Below are positions 6,242-6,266 of a DNA stretch of 6,266 nucleotides, in pieces; position 1 is the first letter of the stretch, and each line of letters starts with the position of its first letter. Source of the stretch: Marinosulfonomonas sp. (GTDB lineage: Bacteria; Pseudomonadota; Alphaproteobacteria; Rhodobacterales; Rhodobacteraceae); assembly GCA_026989405.1 (NCBI GenBank), contig JALSJL010000030.1, forward strand, positions 1-6,266, in the 5' to 3' direction. The notes under the pieces were generated by a model, which saw nothing but the letters and a program-made list of their open reading frames with translations, did not search any database and was not told where the DNA came from. The position numbers and the translations under genes are program-made.

Positions 6242-6266
6242 TTCGTCCTTCTTGGCGAACTTGCCG
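6230..6266 (-). CDS. C-terminal end of an unidentified convergent gene
   Basis: On the minus strand a frame open to the window edge ends in TAG at 6230-6232, encoding the last 11 residues GKFAKKDEAAE. The charged Lys/Glu/Ala tail, the placement 8 bases from the dehydrogenase stop and the dyad between them make a real convergent gene likely. Eleven residues are too few to name a family, and a chance open frame cannot be excluded. Confidence 0.5.
   Translation of the reverse strand, partial: GKFAKKDEAAE

Overview
The window looks like chromosomal DNA from a GC-rich alphaproteobacterium, most likely Rhodobacteraceae/Roseobacter-like. This rests on the high GC content and G/C-ending codons, on the fused oxidoreductase-SelD protein next to a probable mnmH, and on the type of GcvT-fused flavin dehydrogenase. 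The taxonomic placement is inference. No mobile element, CRISPR array, rRNA or tRNA was seen, and the window is almost fully coding.

Layout, left to right. Positions 1-157 (+) hold the 3' end of a gene that is probably mnmH (tRNA 2-selenouridine synthase). It converges on, and overlaps by 11 bp, a 727-codon minus-strand gene at 147-2330. That gene encodes a natural fusion of an NDH-2-like FAD/NAD(P)H oxidoreductase with selenide, water dikinase (SelD). A 141-bp divergent intergenic region (2331-2471) separates it from a plus-strand glycerate 2-kinase of the DUF4147/MOFRL family (2472-3710). After a 102-bp gap comes a plus-strand 802-aa FAD-dependent dehydrogenase of the dimethylglycine/sarcosine dehydrogenase type, with a C-terminal folate-binding GcvT module (3813-6221). 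Eight bases after its stop, a minus-strand gene enters from the right edge; only its last 11 codons are visible.

Two functional themes appear. The left third is a selenium module: SelD makes selenophosphate and MnmH would use it to convert 2-thiouridine to 2-selenouridine at tRNA position 34. The fused flavin domain suggests a redox step coupled to selenium activation. The right two thirds hold two enzymes of one-carbon/glycine-serine metabolism. The demethylating dehydrogenase would hand its methyl group to tetrahydrofolate as 5,10-methylene-THF. Glycerate 2-kinase would return glycerate, for example from serine via hydroxypyruvate, to 2-phosphoglycerate. Whether those two genes form one pathway is inference from adjacency.

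Nothing here is clearly an undescribed system. The most interesting points are the oxidoreductase-SelD fusion of uncertain function, the overlapping tail-to-tail arrangement with mnmH, a 9-bp word shared by the two intergenic regions, a dyad in the divergent promoter region, and a hairpin between the convergent genes at the right edge.
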